Positions 1-5,657 of a stretch of 12,386 bases of DNA are shown piece by piece (position 1 is the stretch's first letter; the number at the start of each line of letters is the position of its first letter). This stretch comes from Candidatus Woesearchaeota archaeon (GTDB taxonomy: Archaea; Nanoarchaeota; Nanoarchaeia; Woesearchaeales; CALCXY01): NCBI GenBank assembly GCA_030751555.1, contig JASMFX010000103.1, forward strand, positions 1 to 12,386, read 5' to 3'. The notes under the pieces are model-generated. The model searched no databases, was not told the origin of the DNA, and saw only the letters and a list, made by a program, of their open reading frames with translations. The translations under genes were made by a program, and so were the position numbers.

Positions 1-39
1 GGAGATTACTAATTTCACAACCCCACACTTGACTTTCAT
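1..39 (-). CDS. N-terminal fragment of an unidentified protein, running off the left edge
   Basis: Reading leftward from the ATG at 39-37 gives MKVKCGVVKLVIS with no stop before the window edge. The fragment is far too short to name a family. What supports it is the promoter: a TATA-like box (minus strand GGTATATAAATG, 72-61) centred about 27 bases before the ATG, the same spacing seen ahead of other first genes here. It would be transcribed divergently from the gene at 136. Only 13 codons are visible, so an open frame of this length could be chance. Confidence 0.45.
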   Translation of the reverse strand, partial: MKVKCGVVKLVIS

Positions 40-60
40 AGCTAACTTAGAATGTTATTT

Positions 61-72
61 CATTTATATACC
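61..72 (-). promoter_or_regulatory. TATA-like box for the left-edge gene
   Basis: The minus strand reads GGTATATAAATG, about 27 bases before the ATG at 39. The spacing implies a leaderless transcript. Confidence 0.4.
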
Positions 73-106
73 TTCCTCTCACCTGTCCAGTGCCCCACAA
101 CCAACC

Positions 107-114
107 CTTATAAA
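107..114 (+). promoter_or_regulatory. TATA-like box deciding the start of the 136-951 gene
   Basis: CTTATAAA is centred about 26 bases before the ATG at 136. It lies downstream of the alternative ATG at 52, so it favours the shorter, leaderless protein. Confidence 0.6.
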
Positions 115-135
115 CCCCAACATCATAATCAAATA

Positions 136-951
136 ATGCCATTCATCCTCACAGATAAAGTTAATGCACAAAGCCTTGATGAGCCATTTGTTATAAGAGC
201 TCATAATCAGTTCTTTCATTCAAGGTTTCTTCAATCAATGAACGGACCTTGCTGGTCTGTTAATAGATATTATGGAAGCTCTGGAAACGGCAGAGTATTA
301 AGATTATCTGATTCACTAAGAGAAGAAGTTGGATCATATAATATGTTTCCTGATAAGGAAGTTGTAGTTGAAGCTGCTGATCCACAAAAAGATGATTTCA
401 TGCTTTTTGTTAATCTTCCCACAGATCTCAATGAATTAAGCAAAACCCACCCAAACGCAGTCATAGTCTGTTATGCTCATAACACACAAAGAGAAGATGA
501 ATTAAAAGAAGCTTCTGGTATTGAAAATCCTTTTATCCTAAGATATAGACTTGAAAACCAACAAAAAGCTATACGACTAGTCCATAAAGCCAGATTCAAT
601 AGTATTGATCATTATTTTCAGTATAGTGGATTTAAGGGAATTATCACTGAGGATAATTATGAAGGCATTATCCTAGAAACCACGAGACAATTGATGTTTA
701 GTACTGTCGACAGGCCAAGTTGTGGATTTTGTAGGATATCAAAGCTTTATTATCAGCTTAGCAATCGTATTGAAAAATACAGAGGAAAACAAGCAGTTTT
801 CGAGCATAGCCCTTTAAATGGATTACCTGTTTCTGAATGCCCAGATCTTGAAGGTATCCCTTTCTGTAATGGAGACCATATACTGAACCCAAAGCCTGTT
901 ATAGCCTTCAGGAAGAAATACCAACGTATGGTTTTGGTTGGAAAATTGTAA
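136..951 (+). CDS. Hypothetical protein with four paired cysteines
   Basis: This 271-residue protein is not recognised. The frame is open from ATG 52, but ATG 136 (MPFILTDKVN) is preferred because a TATA-like box lies about 26 bases before it and the extra 28 residues are Pro/Gln/His-rich and unlike the rest. No signal peptide or membrane segment is obvious. Two cysteine pairs near the C-terminus (C196-x2-C199 in PSCGFC, and C235-x8-C244 in ECPDLEGIPFC) could form a zinc- or iron-sulfur-binding site. The middle (residues about 75-145) reads like an alternating strand/helix fold. It converges with the next gene, the two stop codons lying about a dozen bases apart. A cytoplasmic protein is likely; its function is unknown. 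Confidence 0.75.
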   Translation: MPFILTDKVNAQSLDEPFVIRAHNQFFHSRFLQSMNGPCWSVNRYYGSSGNGRVLRLSDSLREEVGSYNMFPDKEVVVEAADPQKDDFMLFVNLPTDLNELSKTHPNAVIVCYAHNTQREDELKEASGIENPFILRYRLENQQKAIRLVHKARFNSIDHYFQYSGFKGIITEDNYEGIILETTRQLMFSTVDRPSCGFCRISKLYYQLSNRIEKYRGKQAVFEHSPLNGLPVSECPDLEGIPFCNGDHILNPKPVIAFRKKYQRMVLVGKL

Positions 952-962
952 GGAATAGGTAA

Positions 963-1283
963 TCACCCAAGTAACTCCCTCCCAAACTCATAAATAACAT
1001 CTGAATATGTCATAGCTGCTCCTATGAGATACTTTGCTCTCTCACTAAGATATCTTTGCATTAGCTTACGTGATCCAACAGAGATCATACCACAAGAATC
1101 TGGGATAAAAGGAATTACTATCACCTGAGGTATTCCAGTCATTCTAGCAACACTTCCCACTGCAGCTCCAACCAATACAGATAAAGACTCAATCCCAATA
1201 TACTTAAGCTGGCCATACCTACTGTTTCGGATATCATTTAATCCTTGATCCAGACATTCCTCTGCTTCTTCGATTATGGACAT
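963..1283 (-). CDS. Small hypothetical protein with Gly/Ala-rich hydrophobic centre
   Basis: This 106-residue protein is not recognised. Residues 1-25 are acidic and probably helical (MSIIEEAEECLDQG). Residues about 30-65 are hydrophobic and rich in small residues (SVLVGAAVGSVARMTG, then VIVIPFIP), which could be one or two short membrane segments or a buried helix pair. The C-terminal 40 residues are amphipathic. The ATG at 1283 sits about 26 bases after a TATA-like box, so a leaderless start is likely. It is divergent from the 1384 gene and convergent with the 136-951 gene. Its coding quality is reasonable, but no family assignment is possible by eye. Confidence 0.65.
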   Translation of the reverse strand: MSIIEEAEECLDQGLNDIRNSRYGQLKYIGIESLSVLVGAAVGSVARMTGIPQVIVIPFIPDSCGMISVGSRKLMQRYLSERAKYLIGAAMTYSDVIYEFGRELLG

Positions 1284-1304
1284 TATACTATGAAATCTAA
1301 GAAG

Positions 1305-1315
1305 AATATAAAAAC
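1305..1315 (-). promoter_or_regulatory. TATA-like box for the 963-1283 gene
   Basis: The minus strand reads GTTTTTATATT, centred about 26 bases before the ATG at 1283. The 100-base gap to 1384 holds this box and the divergent one. Confidence 0.5.
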
Positions 1316-1353
1316 TTTGTTATACATTAACATTCAGAAGAGAAACCAACCAT

Positions 1354-1362
1354 CATTATAAA
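1354..1362 (+). promoter_or_regulatory. TATA-like box for the 1384 gene
   Basis: CATTATAAA-type element centred about 26 bases before the ATG at 1384. A leaderless transcript is expected. Confidence 0.5.
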
Positions 1363-1383
1363 CTCCAAAATTATCCTCCAATC

Positions 1384-1713
1384 ATGCAAACATACCAAAT
1401 AACAATCCCAGAATATAAACTTAAAACTTTTAAGAAAACTTCTAAAAAGATAGACTATCCAGGAACGCCTTGGTTTAATCTAAAGATTCCAAAAGTATAC
1501 TATGATAATCAACCCAATTTTGAAAAAATAGGAAACAAGATAGATAAATGCCTAAAAAAACATTTTCTTAATAAAAAAGTCGCCATTAGAGTCTTAGGTT
1601 CTGAAGAACATAGAGGAAAATCAATAAATAAGATAATCAAAATAATCCTCATAATTAAAATTATCATCTTCAAAAGTGCAACCACCTTTAACATCAATCA
1701 TGTTGCCATCTAA
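1384..1713 (+). CDS. Hypothetical protein, probably 3'-truncated
   Basis: This is a 109-residue frame. The first 78 or so residues look like a genuine basic, soluble protein (MQTYQITIPEYKLKTF, then GTPWFNLKIPKVYYDNQPNF). It also has a well-placed TATA-like box. From about residue 79 the sequence becomes a low-complexity Ile/Lys run and is simply antisense to the 3' end of the 1621-2052 gene. I infer that the original gene was longer and was cut off when the neighbouring gene's end was brought in, leaving a read-through tail. The family is not recognised. It could be an expressed remnant or a pseudogene. Confidence 0.55.
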   Translation: MQTYQITIPEYKLKTFKKTSKKIDYPGTPWFNLKIPKVYYDNQPNFEKIGNKIDKCLKKHFLNKKVAIRVLGSEEHRGKSINKIIKIILIIKIIIFKSATTFNINHVAI

Positions 1714-2052
1714 AAACTCACGATACTGGCATCGTAATGTTCTGCAATCACTACACCTCCTAAAATCAGTTCCTATATGGACTTCAAATTTTCTATCCCC
1801 TACCTTAAGTATCCTAGAAGGAACACTTGCTTTTTCACTAAACTCCTTGTGGATCGTGTCTATAAATCGATCATCACTAATCCCCTCAGACAGAGTAAGA
1901 TGCAGAACACATTTCTTTGGTGATTCCACACTCACTAACTCTCTTTTTATCTTAATACATCGCTGCGTCTTTAATCGATCTTTATTCTGATCTTTTTCTT
2001 TAACAATATGCTCAGGAAGTTTTAGGCTCCCATCAGGATTAAACTCAACCAT
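1621..2052 (-). CDS. Hypothetical protein with C-terminal four-cysteine cluster
   Basis: This 143-residue protein is not recognised. The N-terminal third is charged (MVEFNPDGSLKLPEHIV, then Lys/Asp-rich). Residues about 45-95 look like an alpha/beta domain (KKCVLHLTLSEG, then FEVHIGTDF). The C-terminal part has C100-x2-C103-x4-C108-x16-C125 (RRCSDCRTLRC, then GGCTF), which could bind zinc or an iron-sulfur cluster, and ends in an acidic/tyrosine tail. The ATG at 2052 lies about 25 bases after a TATA-like box. It is divergent from the 2135 gene. Its 3' end overlaps the tail of the plus-strand frame from 1384 by 93 bases, and this gene has the better coding character in the overlap. Confidence 0.75.
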   Translation of the reverse strand: MVEFNPDGSLKLPEHIVKEKDQNKDRLKTQRCIKIKRELVSVESPKKCVLHLTLSEGISDDRFIDTIHKEFSEKASVPSRILKVGDRKFEVHIGTDFRRCSDCRTLRCQYREFLDGNMIDVKGGCTFEDDNFNYEDYFDYLIY

Positions 2053-2072
2053 GATAACTATTTTTAGTTGTT

Positions 2073-2081
2073 ATTTATATG
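2073..2081 (-). promoter_or_regulatory. TATA-like box for the 1621-2052 gene
   Basis: The minus strand contains CATATAAAT, centred about 25 bases before the ATG at 2052. Confidence 0.5.
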
Positions 2082-2103
2082 AGTTATGGTCTAAAACCAT
2101 TCC

Positions 2104-2112
2104 CTTTTTAAG
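2104..2112 (+). promoter_or_regulatory. Weak TATA-like box for the 2135 gene
   Basis: CTTTTTAAG is centred about 27 bases before the ATG at 2135. It is a poorer match than the others, but its position fits a leaderless start. Confidence 0.35.
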
Positions 2113-2134
2113 CGCCATTTAATTCTCGAATAGA

Positions 2135-2992
2135 ATGAGAGACCAAATCCATGAATATTGGTTTAGAATGCCTAGTTTGGATGGTAAGAGAATACATATT
2201 ACTGATTGGGATGAAGTAGGAGTTGATAGTGATCTCCCTCCTTTTTTGGTGGCTGCTGTTCCAAAAGGGATGTATGACCTATTTGTAGAATCTGTACCAA
2301 CACAGCGAATAAATCTTGGTATGTATAATGCTACAATGGGCAGATGGATTCCTCCACCATCCTATGTTGAACCATTTAACCCAGAAATTAGACAGGTTAT
2401 CGAAGGAACAGCATCTGGTAGTGAGGATTATCTCCCTCAACTCAGAGAGCTAGTCTATAAATCCTTTCCAGATTATGGTATGGAAGGCTTACAACCTCAT
2501 AAAAAGAGAGCTTTGACTCTCGGACTCAGCAATGAACTACTATTCTGTTTGGAATACTCCATGAGGGCATGCATGACAAGGTCTACATTCATAAAATCAT
2601 GTATCCAGGATTCAATTCCAGCAACCATTGTAGGATTCGAGAGTTTTCCCATGGAAATATGGGAGGAGATAGCTGCAAACACTCCTCCTTGGAACATGGA
2701 TGAGCAGGAAAAACATCCTTGGATCTATCATACAACTCTAGGGAGATTAACTCTCAAAGAGGAGGAGGAGCTCGATATAAAAAGAACAATCGGTCTAAAC
2801 CCTGAGACTCCTGCCCTCCCAGTCCACTATTGGGTTGAGGCTCAATCAAAATCAGGAGTAGTTACTCTCGATACAATAAATGATATCACTGATGATTCCT
2901 ATAAGCGAGTTTTTGAATACTGTGATCAACTAAAATTACCAGTAGCAACATGCAAAATCCTCAACAACGAAGTAATAGAAACCTCAGACTAA
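2135..2992 (+). CDS. Hypothetical protein, 285 residues
   Basis: The family is not recognised. It is a soluble, Trp/Tyr/Pro-rich, slightly acidic protein with no signal peptide or membrane segment. Visible landmarks are an N-terminal acidic stretch (DWDEVGVDSDLPPF, about residues 24-37), a Pro-rich linker (RWIPPPSYVEPFNPE, about 70-84), a central probably helical region (about 85-150) and an acidic run (LKEEEELDIKR). Coding quality is good along the whole length. It is divergent from the 1621-2052 gene. Its last 9 bases overlap the 3' end of the opposing 2984-3343 gene. Nothing in the neighbourhood suggests a role. Confidence 0.75.
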   Translation: MRDQIHEYWFRMPSLDGKRIHITDWDEVGVDSDLPPFLVAAVPKGMYDLFVESVPTQRINLGMYNATMGRWIPPPSYVEPFNPEIRQVIEGTASGSEDYLPQLRELVYKSFPDYGMEGLQPHKKRALTLGLSNELLFCLEYSMRACMTRSTFIKSCIQDSIPATIVGFESFPMEIWEEIAANTPPWNMDEQEKHPWIYHTTLGRLTLKEEEELDIKRTIGLNPETPALPVHYWVEAQSKSGVVTLDTINDITDDSYKRVFEYCDQLKLPVATCKILNNEVIETSD

Positions 2993-3343
2993 CTCTTCAA
3001 CAATCTCACTAAGTGCATTATAAACCTCATCAGCACTTGCTTCTTGATCCTGCAAGTCTTCTAAACTCTCCTCAAGTTCTGAGAGTTCAAAATCATCAGC
3101 AACATCTACAGAATCTAGTTGATCTCCATTTTCATAGATTTGTAGCTGATTAACATGATAGTGCTGGCCTACATCATCAACCCTAAACTTTCTCTCCTTT
3201 GGATCAGTAGGACTAACAAAAGGGCCATCTTTATCATAAACAGGCATGTCAGCCTCACCCTTCTTGTTACCAACTACATGGACAACTCTAACACGATCTC
3301 CTTCTTGACTATTATACGCTATTAAGGTTGTTTCTTCTGCCAT
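2984..3343 (-). CDS. Small acidic hypothetical protein, second gene of a two-gene operon
   Basis: This 119-residue protein is not recognised. Residues about 1-80 look like a beta-rich domain (TTLIAYNSQEGDRVRVVHVVG, with Asp/Gly turns). Residues about 82-119 form a strongly acidic, probably helical tail rich in Glu/Asp. There is a clear Shine-Dalgarno: the minus strand has AAGGAG ending about 6 bases before the ATG at 3343, and no well-placed TATA box. That marks it as a downstream operon gene translated from a transcript starting ahead of 3753. The gap to the upstream gene is 44 bases. The acidic tail suggests interaction with a basic partner or a salt-tolerant protein, but this is only a guess. 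Confidence 0.7.
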   Translation of the reverse strand: MAEETTLIAYNSQEGDRVRVVHVVGNKKGEADMPVYDKDGPFVSPTDPKERKFRVDDVGQHYHVNQLQIYENGDQLDSVDVADDFELSELEESLEDLQDQEASADEVYNALSEIVEELV

Positions 3344-3348
3344 TCTAT

Positions 3349-3355
3349 CTCCTTT
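3349..3355 (-). promoter_or_regulatory. Shine-Dalgarno of the 2984-3343 gene
   Basis: The minus strand reads GGAAAGGAGATAG just before ATG. AGGAG is 5 bases from the start codon. It contrasts with the leaderless first genes and supports operon-internal translation. Confidence 0.6.
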
Positions 3356-3387
3356 CCGAATATACTTTAAAAAATCATCAATATAGT

Positions 3388-3753
3388 TTACTGATTGTAG
3401 AAAATCCTTACCCTTCCTTCATCCTCTCGCGCAGCCAGCCTATCCCATCGAAGAGGAATTAATGCTAGGGAATAATCAGACCTTGCTTCTAATTCTCCAT
3501 TTTCAGATCTATCATTTCTTACAGCAACAATTTTTCCACTATCAGCATAAAGCTCGAAATCAATCTCCTCATTTTCACAAGGACGAAGGCGAAGATCTGG
3601 ATTATCATCAGAGTCAATGATGAGCTTAAAAGCACTATTCAGGAATATTAATATCCTTTTTGCTTTTGCTTCATCTCTTATAATCTCAATAGCTCTACTT
3701 TCAAGAGATTTATAACCTTCAAGATTTTCAAACCTTTCTAATACTTCTGCCAT
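3388..3753 (-). CDS. Small hypothetical protein, first gene of a two-gene operon
   Basis: This 121-residue soluble protein is not recognised. The N-terminal half is probably helical (MAEVLERFENLEGYKSLESRAIEI, broken here: the pattern continues with charged residues to about 35). Then come probable strands (RILIFLNSAFKLIID, about 33-47; DFELYADSGKIVAVRND, about 65-81) and a basic/acidic C-terminus ending RVRIFYNQ. A TATA-like box about 25 bases before the ATG at 3753 gives a leaderless start. The 2984-3343 gene follows after 44 bases with its own Shine-Dalgarno, so the two probably act together. No cysteine cluster or membrane segment is present. Confidence 0.7.
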   Translation of the reverse strand: MAEVLERFENLEGYKSLESRAIEIIRDEAKAKRILIFLNSAFKLIIDSDDNPDLRLRPCENEEIDFELYADSGKIVAVRNDRSENGELEARSDYSLALIPLRWDRLAAREDEGRVRIFYNQ

Positions 3754-3772
3754 AAGAAGAAAAATTTCCCAC

Positions 3773-3783
3773 CTTATATAAAT
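3773..3783 (-). promoter_or_regulatory. TATA-like box for the 3753-2984 operon
   Basis: The minus strand reads ATTTATATAAG, centred about 25 bases before the ATG at 3753. Confidence 0.55.
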
Positions 3784-3875
3784 GTTACTACTAGTTGATA
3801 ACCAATATCATTCTACTCCACCAACCATCATTCCATAATTGTAAATTGAAAACAGAATTAATAAGCCTTTACAAG

Positions 3876-3908
3876 AAAAAACATTGTTATTTTCGAAGAG
3901 TTCGAAAA
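3876..3908 (-). terminator. Hairpin plus T-run after the Yip1-like gene
   Basis: A perfect 8-bp inverted repeat (TTTTCGAA, 3-base loop, TTCGAAAA; 3890-3908) begins directly after the stop codon of the Yip1-like gene. It is followed on the minus strand by a run of six T about 9 bases later. It may terminate transcription or protect the 3' end. Confidence 0.55.
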
Positions 3909-4505
3909 CTAAAAATTCATGCCTTGCATCATCCAAGGATAGGAAGTCAGAACATAAAACACCACGAGAACTATTAAACCTACAAAAGCAAGGCAGATAA
4001 TGAGGTTAATCCCAATTGCCCAACCAGCTTGTTGCGGCTCTAGCTTATGGATAATCCTGTATGTTTTATACAGCATAAAAAAATACCAAACAGCATAGAC
4101 TGGACCAAAGATGTTCTGGAAGAGAACAGTTAATGGAAAAGCAAATGGATAATTATATTGAATCACCTTGAAAAAATCATTGTAACTCCGAGGATTCCCA
4201 CCAAGTGCTAATCCAATCACATGAGGTATAAGTGTGATAATATACGTAAAGATAAAACAGATAAAAGGACATATTAAAAAAACCACAAGAATGCCCAATA
4301 CAGCCCATTGTGGAAAAGGAATTCCTTCTGGCATAAAAAAACTAACTCCTATTGCTGCAAAAATTCCAATAAAAGCCATCATGCCATACATTACAATGAG
4401 ATAAGCTAAGAAGAATTTCTTGAATGCTTGAGGATCATTACCTACCTTTCTGTAAGTATCGTCTTTCAAAGCAAATAAATCCAAACAATCAGTAAAATAC
4501 CCCAT
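3909..4505 (-). CDS. Yip1-like integral membrane protein
   Basis: This 198-residue protein resembles the Yip1 family of small multi-pass membrane proteins. Prokaryotic members have no settled function; the eukaryotic relatives act in membrane traffic. The N-terminal 30 residues are soluble and helical (RKVGNDPQAFKKFF). Hydrophobic stretches lie at about 31-57, 68-100 (perhaps two spans), 118-146 and 160-187. Family-like features are the GGNPRSYNDFFKVIQY segment between membrane spans, with the following aromatic/proline-rich span, and the KTYRIIHKLEPQQAGWAIGI loop before the last span. The ATG at 4505 sits about 27 bases after a TATA-like box, so a leaderless start is likely. It appears to be a single-gene unit. 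Assignment is by overall pattern only. Confidence 0.75.
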   Translation of the reverse strand: MGYFTDCLDLFALKDDTYRKVGNDPQAFKKFFLAYLIVMYGMMAFIGIFAAIGVSFFMPEGIPFPQWAVLGILVVFLICPFICFIFTYIITLIPHVIGLALGGNPRSYNDFFKVIQYNYPFAFPLTVLFQNIFGPVYAVWYFFMLYKTYRIIHKLEPQQAGWAIGINLIICLAFVGLIVLVVFYVLTSYPWMMQGMNF

Positions 4506-4528
4506 ATGACATAGAGAATCCTTTTAGG

Positions 4529-4536
4529 TTTATAAG
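4529..4536 (-). promoter_or_regulatory. TATA-like box for the Yip1-like gene
   Basis: The minus strand reads CTTATAAA, centred about 27 bases before the ATG at 4505. Confidence 0.6.
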
Positions 4537-4571
4537 TATTTATAGGGTGGAAAATATAGAAAACTATTAAT

Positions 4572-4597
4572 AATTAAACAACCTATCTTGTTTAATT
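4572..4597 (-). terminator. 10-bp hairpin at the end of the AbrB-PhoU gene
   Basis: A perfect inverted repeat (AATTAAACAA, 6-base loop, TTGTTTAATT) starts at the last base of the stop codon. T-rich sequence follows on the minus strand. The stem is almost all AT, so it may be weak. It could terminate transcription or mark the transcript end. Confidence 0.45.
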
Positions 4598-5510
4598 CAG
4601 TAAAACATCTCTTCATTGATATGTGTTGATATGATAGACAGATCATAAAGCCTGCCTGCTATAAACGAATTGTACTTGTCACCATTAAAATATTTTGTCA
4701 TGAATGCAATTTTTTTGGTCAATACCTTATGATCCTTGAATTTAGACAACTCATCAAGTCTGTCAGAACCCTTGATGATACGGTTAAAAAGAGTATAGTT
4801 TAACTCTAGAGTCTTCAAGCTTATCTTGAATAGTTCTATTGTATTCTTGTTTAGCTTTATGTTCTTGCCATCAGCCACAATGACAATATCTCTCAATGAA
4901 TCTACTGTCTCTTCAAGAAGGACAGTTATGAGGTACAAGGATTTCTGAGAATAGACTTTATCACTCATGTTAGTAGTCTGGAGAATACGTTTACAGTAAT
5001 AATTCAGCTTATTTGCATTGAATTCATACTCTATAAAACTAGTCAGAGACTGGGACTTCTGCAATCTATTAAAAAGCTCTTTATGAAATGATATTCCCAT
5101 CGTAAAAAGCCTTGAAAGTAATACATCAAAATTCTGCTCAAGAGTGCCTGATACATTAGCAAATGTGCAAGAAGTAGGGGTATTCTCTATAATCTCAAAA
5201 CCTATAAACATCTTAGAATCCTCAAGAATCTTATCATAGACCCTAATATCATCAAATTTCACCTTTATAACATCATATCCTTTGACGTAAGGCCCTGAAA
5301 GAAACCTTCTAAGATAGTCCTCGAAACGAGGGATATGGATCGCAATCTCTTTTTTTTTTGAGTTTTATATGAACCTCCAATAATAAGAGAATCATTTTCA
5401 GAACGCATCTCTAATTCGTCTCCTTTGCGGATATTATGCTCTTTAACCCACTTACTCGGTAGACTAACAGTTAATGTGTTTATTCCAACTAGGTTGACTT
5501 TTCTCTTCAT
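4597..5510 (-). CDS. SpoVT/AbrB-PhoU fusion regulator, split by a frameshift at an A10 tract
   Basis: This is one gene in two frames: 5510-5265 as read (81 residues) and the rest down to 4597. The N-terminus (MKRKVNLVGINTLTVSLPSKWVKEHNIRKGDEL) is a SpoVT/AbrB swapped-hairpin DNA-binding domain, residues 1-46. As read, the frame goes off after QKKK and stops. Adding one base at the A10 run gives KKKEIAIHIPRFEDYLRRF and so on, continuing smoothly into the second frame. The corrected protein has about 304 residues. The C-terminal 200 residues are helical and PhoU-like. This architecture is common in archaea and is usually regarded as regulatory. The GTG at 5262 is internal, not a true start. The gene is divergent from the radical SAM operon, so it may control both. 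The frameshift could be an assembly error, a real mutation, or slippage. Confidence 0.8.
5349..5359 (-). other. A10 slippery tract inside the AbrB-PhoU gene
   Basis: The minus strand reads C-A10-G-AG. In the incoming frame the codons are CAA AAA AAA AAG AGA, so the classic A-AAA-AAG slippery heptamer is in register. A shift of -1 there gives GAG ATT GCG, which is the frame of the PhoU-like part. A GGAGG sequence lies 18 bases upstream of the heptamer. A 5-bp hairpin (CCTCG-TTT-CGAGG) lies 17 bases downstream. Both are further away than in the well-known dnaX site. Confidence 0.6.
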
Positions 5511-5530
5511 TCTTCATAGGTAAAGTAGGA

Positions 5531-5543
5531 CTTATATAAATAC
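5531..5543 (-). promoter_or_regulatory. TATA-like box for the AbrB-PhoU gene
   Basis: The minus strand reads GTATTTATATAAG, centred about 26 bases before the ATG at 5510. Confidence 0.6.
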
Positions 5544-5597
5544 TTTTCTATTAGTAATTACATAATTACCTATAATAATTATAATTGGTAAAAGTAT
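5540..5597. promoter_or_regulatory. Dyad-rich operator candidate between divergent promoters
   Basis: Outer arms ATACTTTT (5540-5547) and AAAAGTAT (5590-5597) form a perfect 8-bp inverted repeat overlapping both TATA regions. Inside lie the direct repeats TAATTAC (5555-5561 and 5563-5569) and the inverted pair TTACC/GGTAA (5566-5570 and 5587-5591). The region is extremely AT-rich, so some symmetry is expected by chance. The position suits binding by the adjacent AbrB-type regulator. Confidence 0.4.
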
Positions 5598-5606
5598 ATA
5601 TATTTT
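5594..5606 (+). promoter_or_regulatory. TATA-like box for the radical SAM operon
   Basis: GTATATATATTTT lies about 58 bases before the ATG at 5658, predicting a start near 5626-5632 and a leader of about 25-32 bases. This differs from the leaderless genes elsewhere in the window. Confidence 0.5.
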
Positions 5607-5624
5607 ATAGACCTACCATAATCA

Positions 5625-5641
5625 TTCCGAATAAATCGGAA
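5625..5641 (+). promoter_or_regulatory. Inverted repeat at the predicted 5' end of the radical SAM transcript
   Basis: TTCCGA-ATAAA-TCGGAA is a perfect 6-bp inverted repeat with a 5-base loop, ending 16 bases before the start codon. It could be a 5'-terminal RNA hairpin or a protein-binding site. Confidence 0.45.
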
Positions 5642-5657
5642 ATAAAATGGAATCAAA

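Noticed and set aside
1676..1990. Plus-strand frame of 104 codons opposite the four-cysteine gene
   Set aside because: It lies antisense inside 1621-2052, whose cysteine spacing, promoter and start are better. The plus-strand translation is Ser/Leu/Arg-rich without features.
3795..3977. A 60-codon plus-strand frame between the small-protein operon and the Yip1-like gene
   Set aside because: It runs into the Yip1-like 3' end, crosses the terminator hairpin, and has no well-placed TATA box or Shine-Dalgarno. Its composition is not protein-like.
4597..5262. The PhoU-like part as an independent gene starting at GTG 5262
   Set aside because: The frame continues upstream with good AbrB-PhoU linker sequence to the A10 run, and no ribosome-binding signal precedes the GTG.
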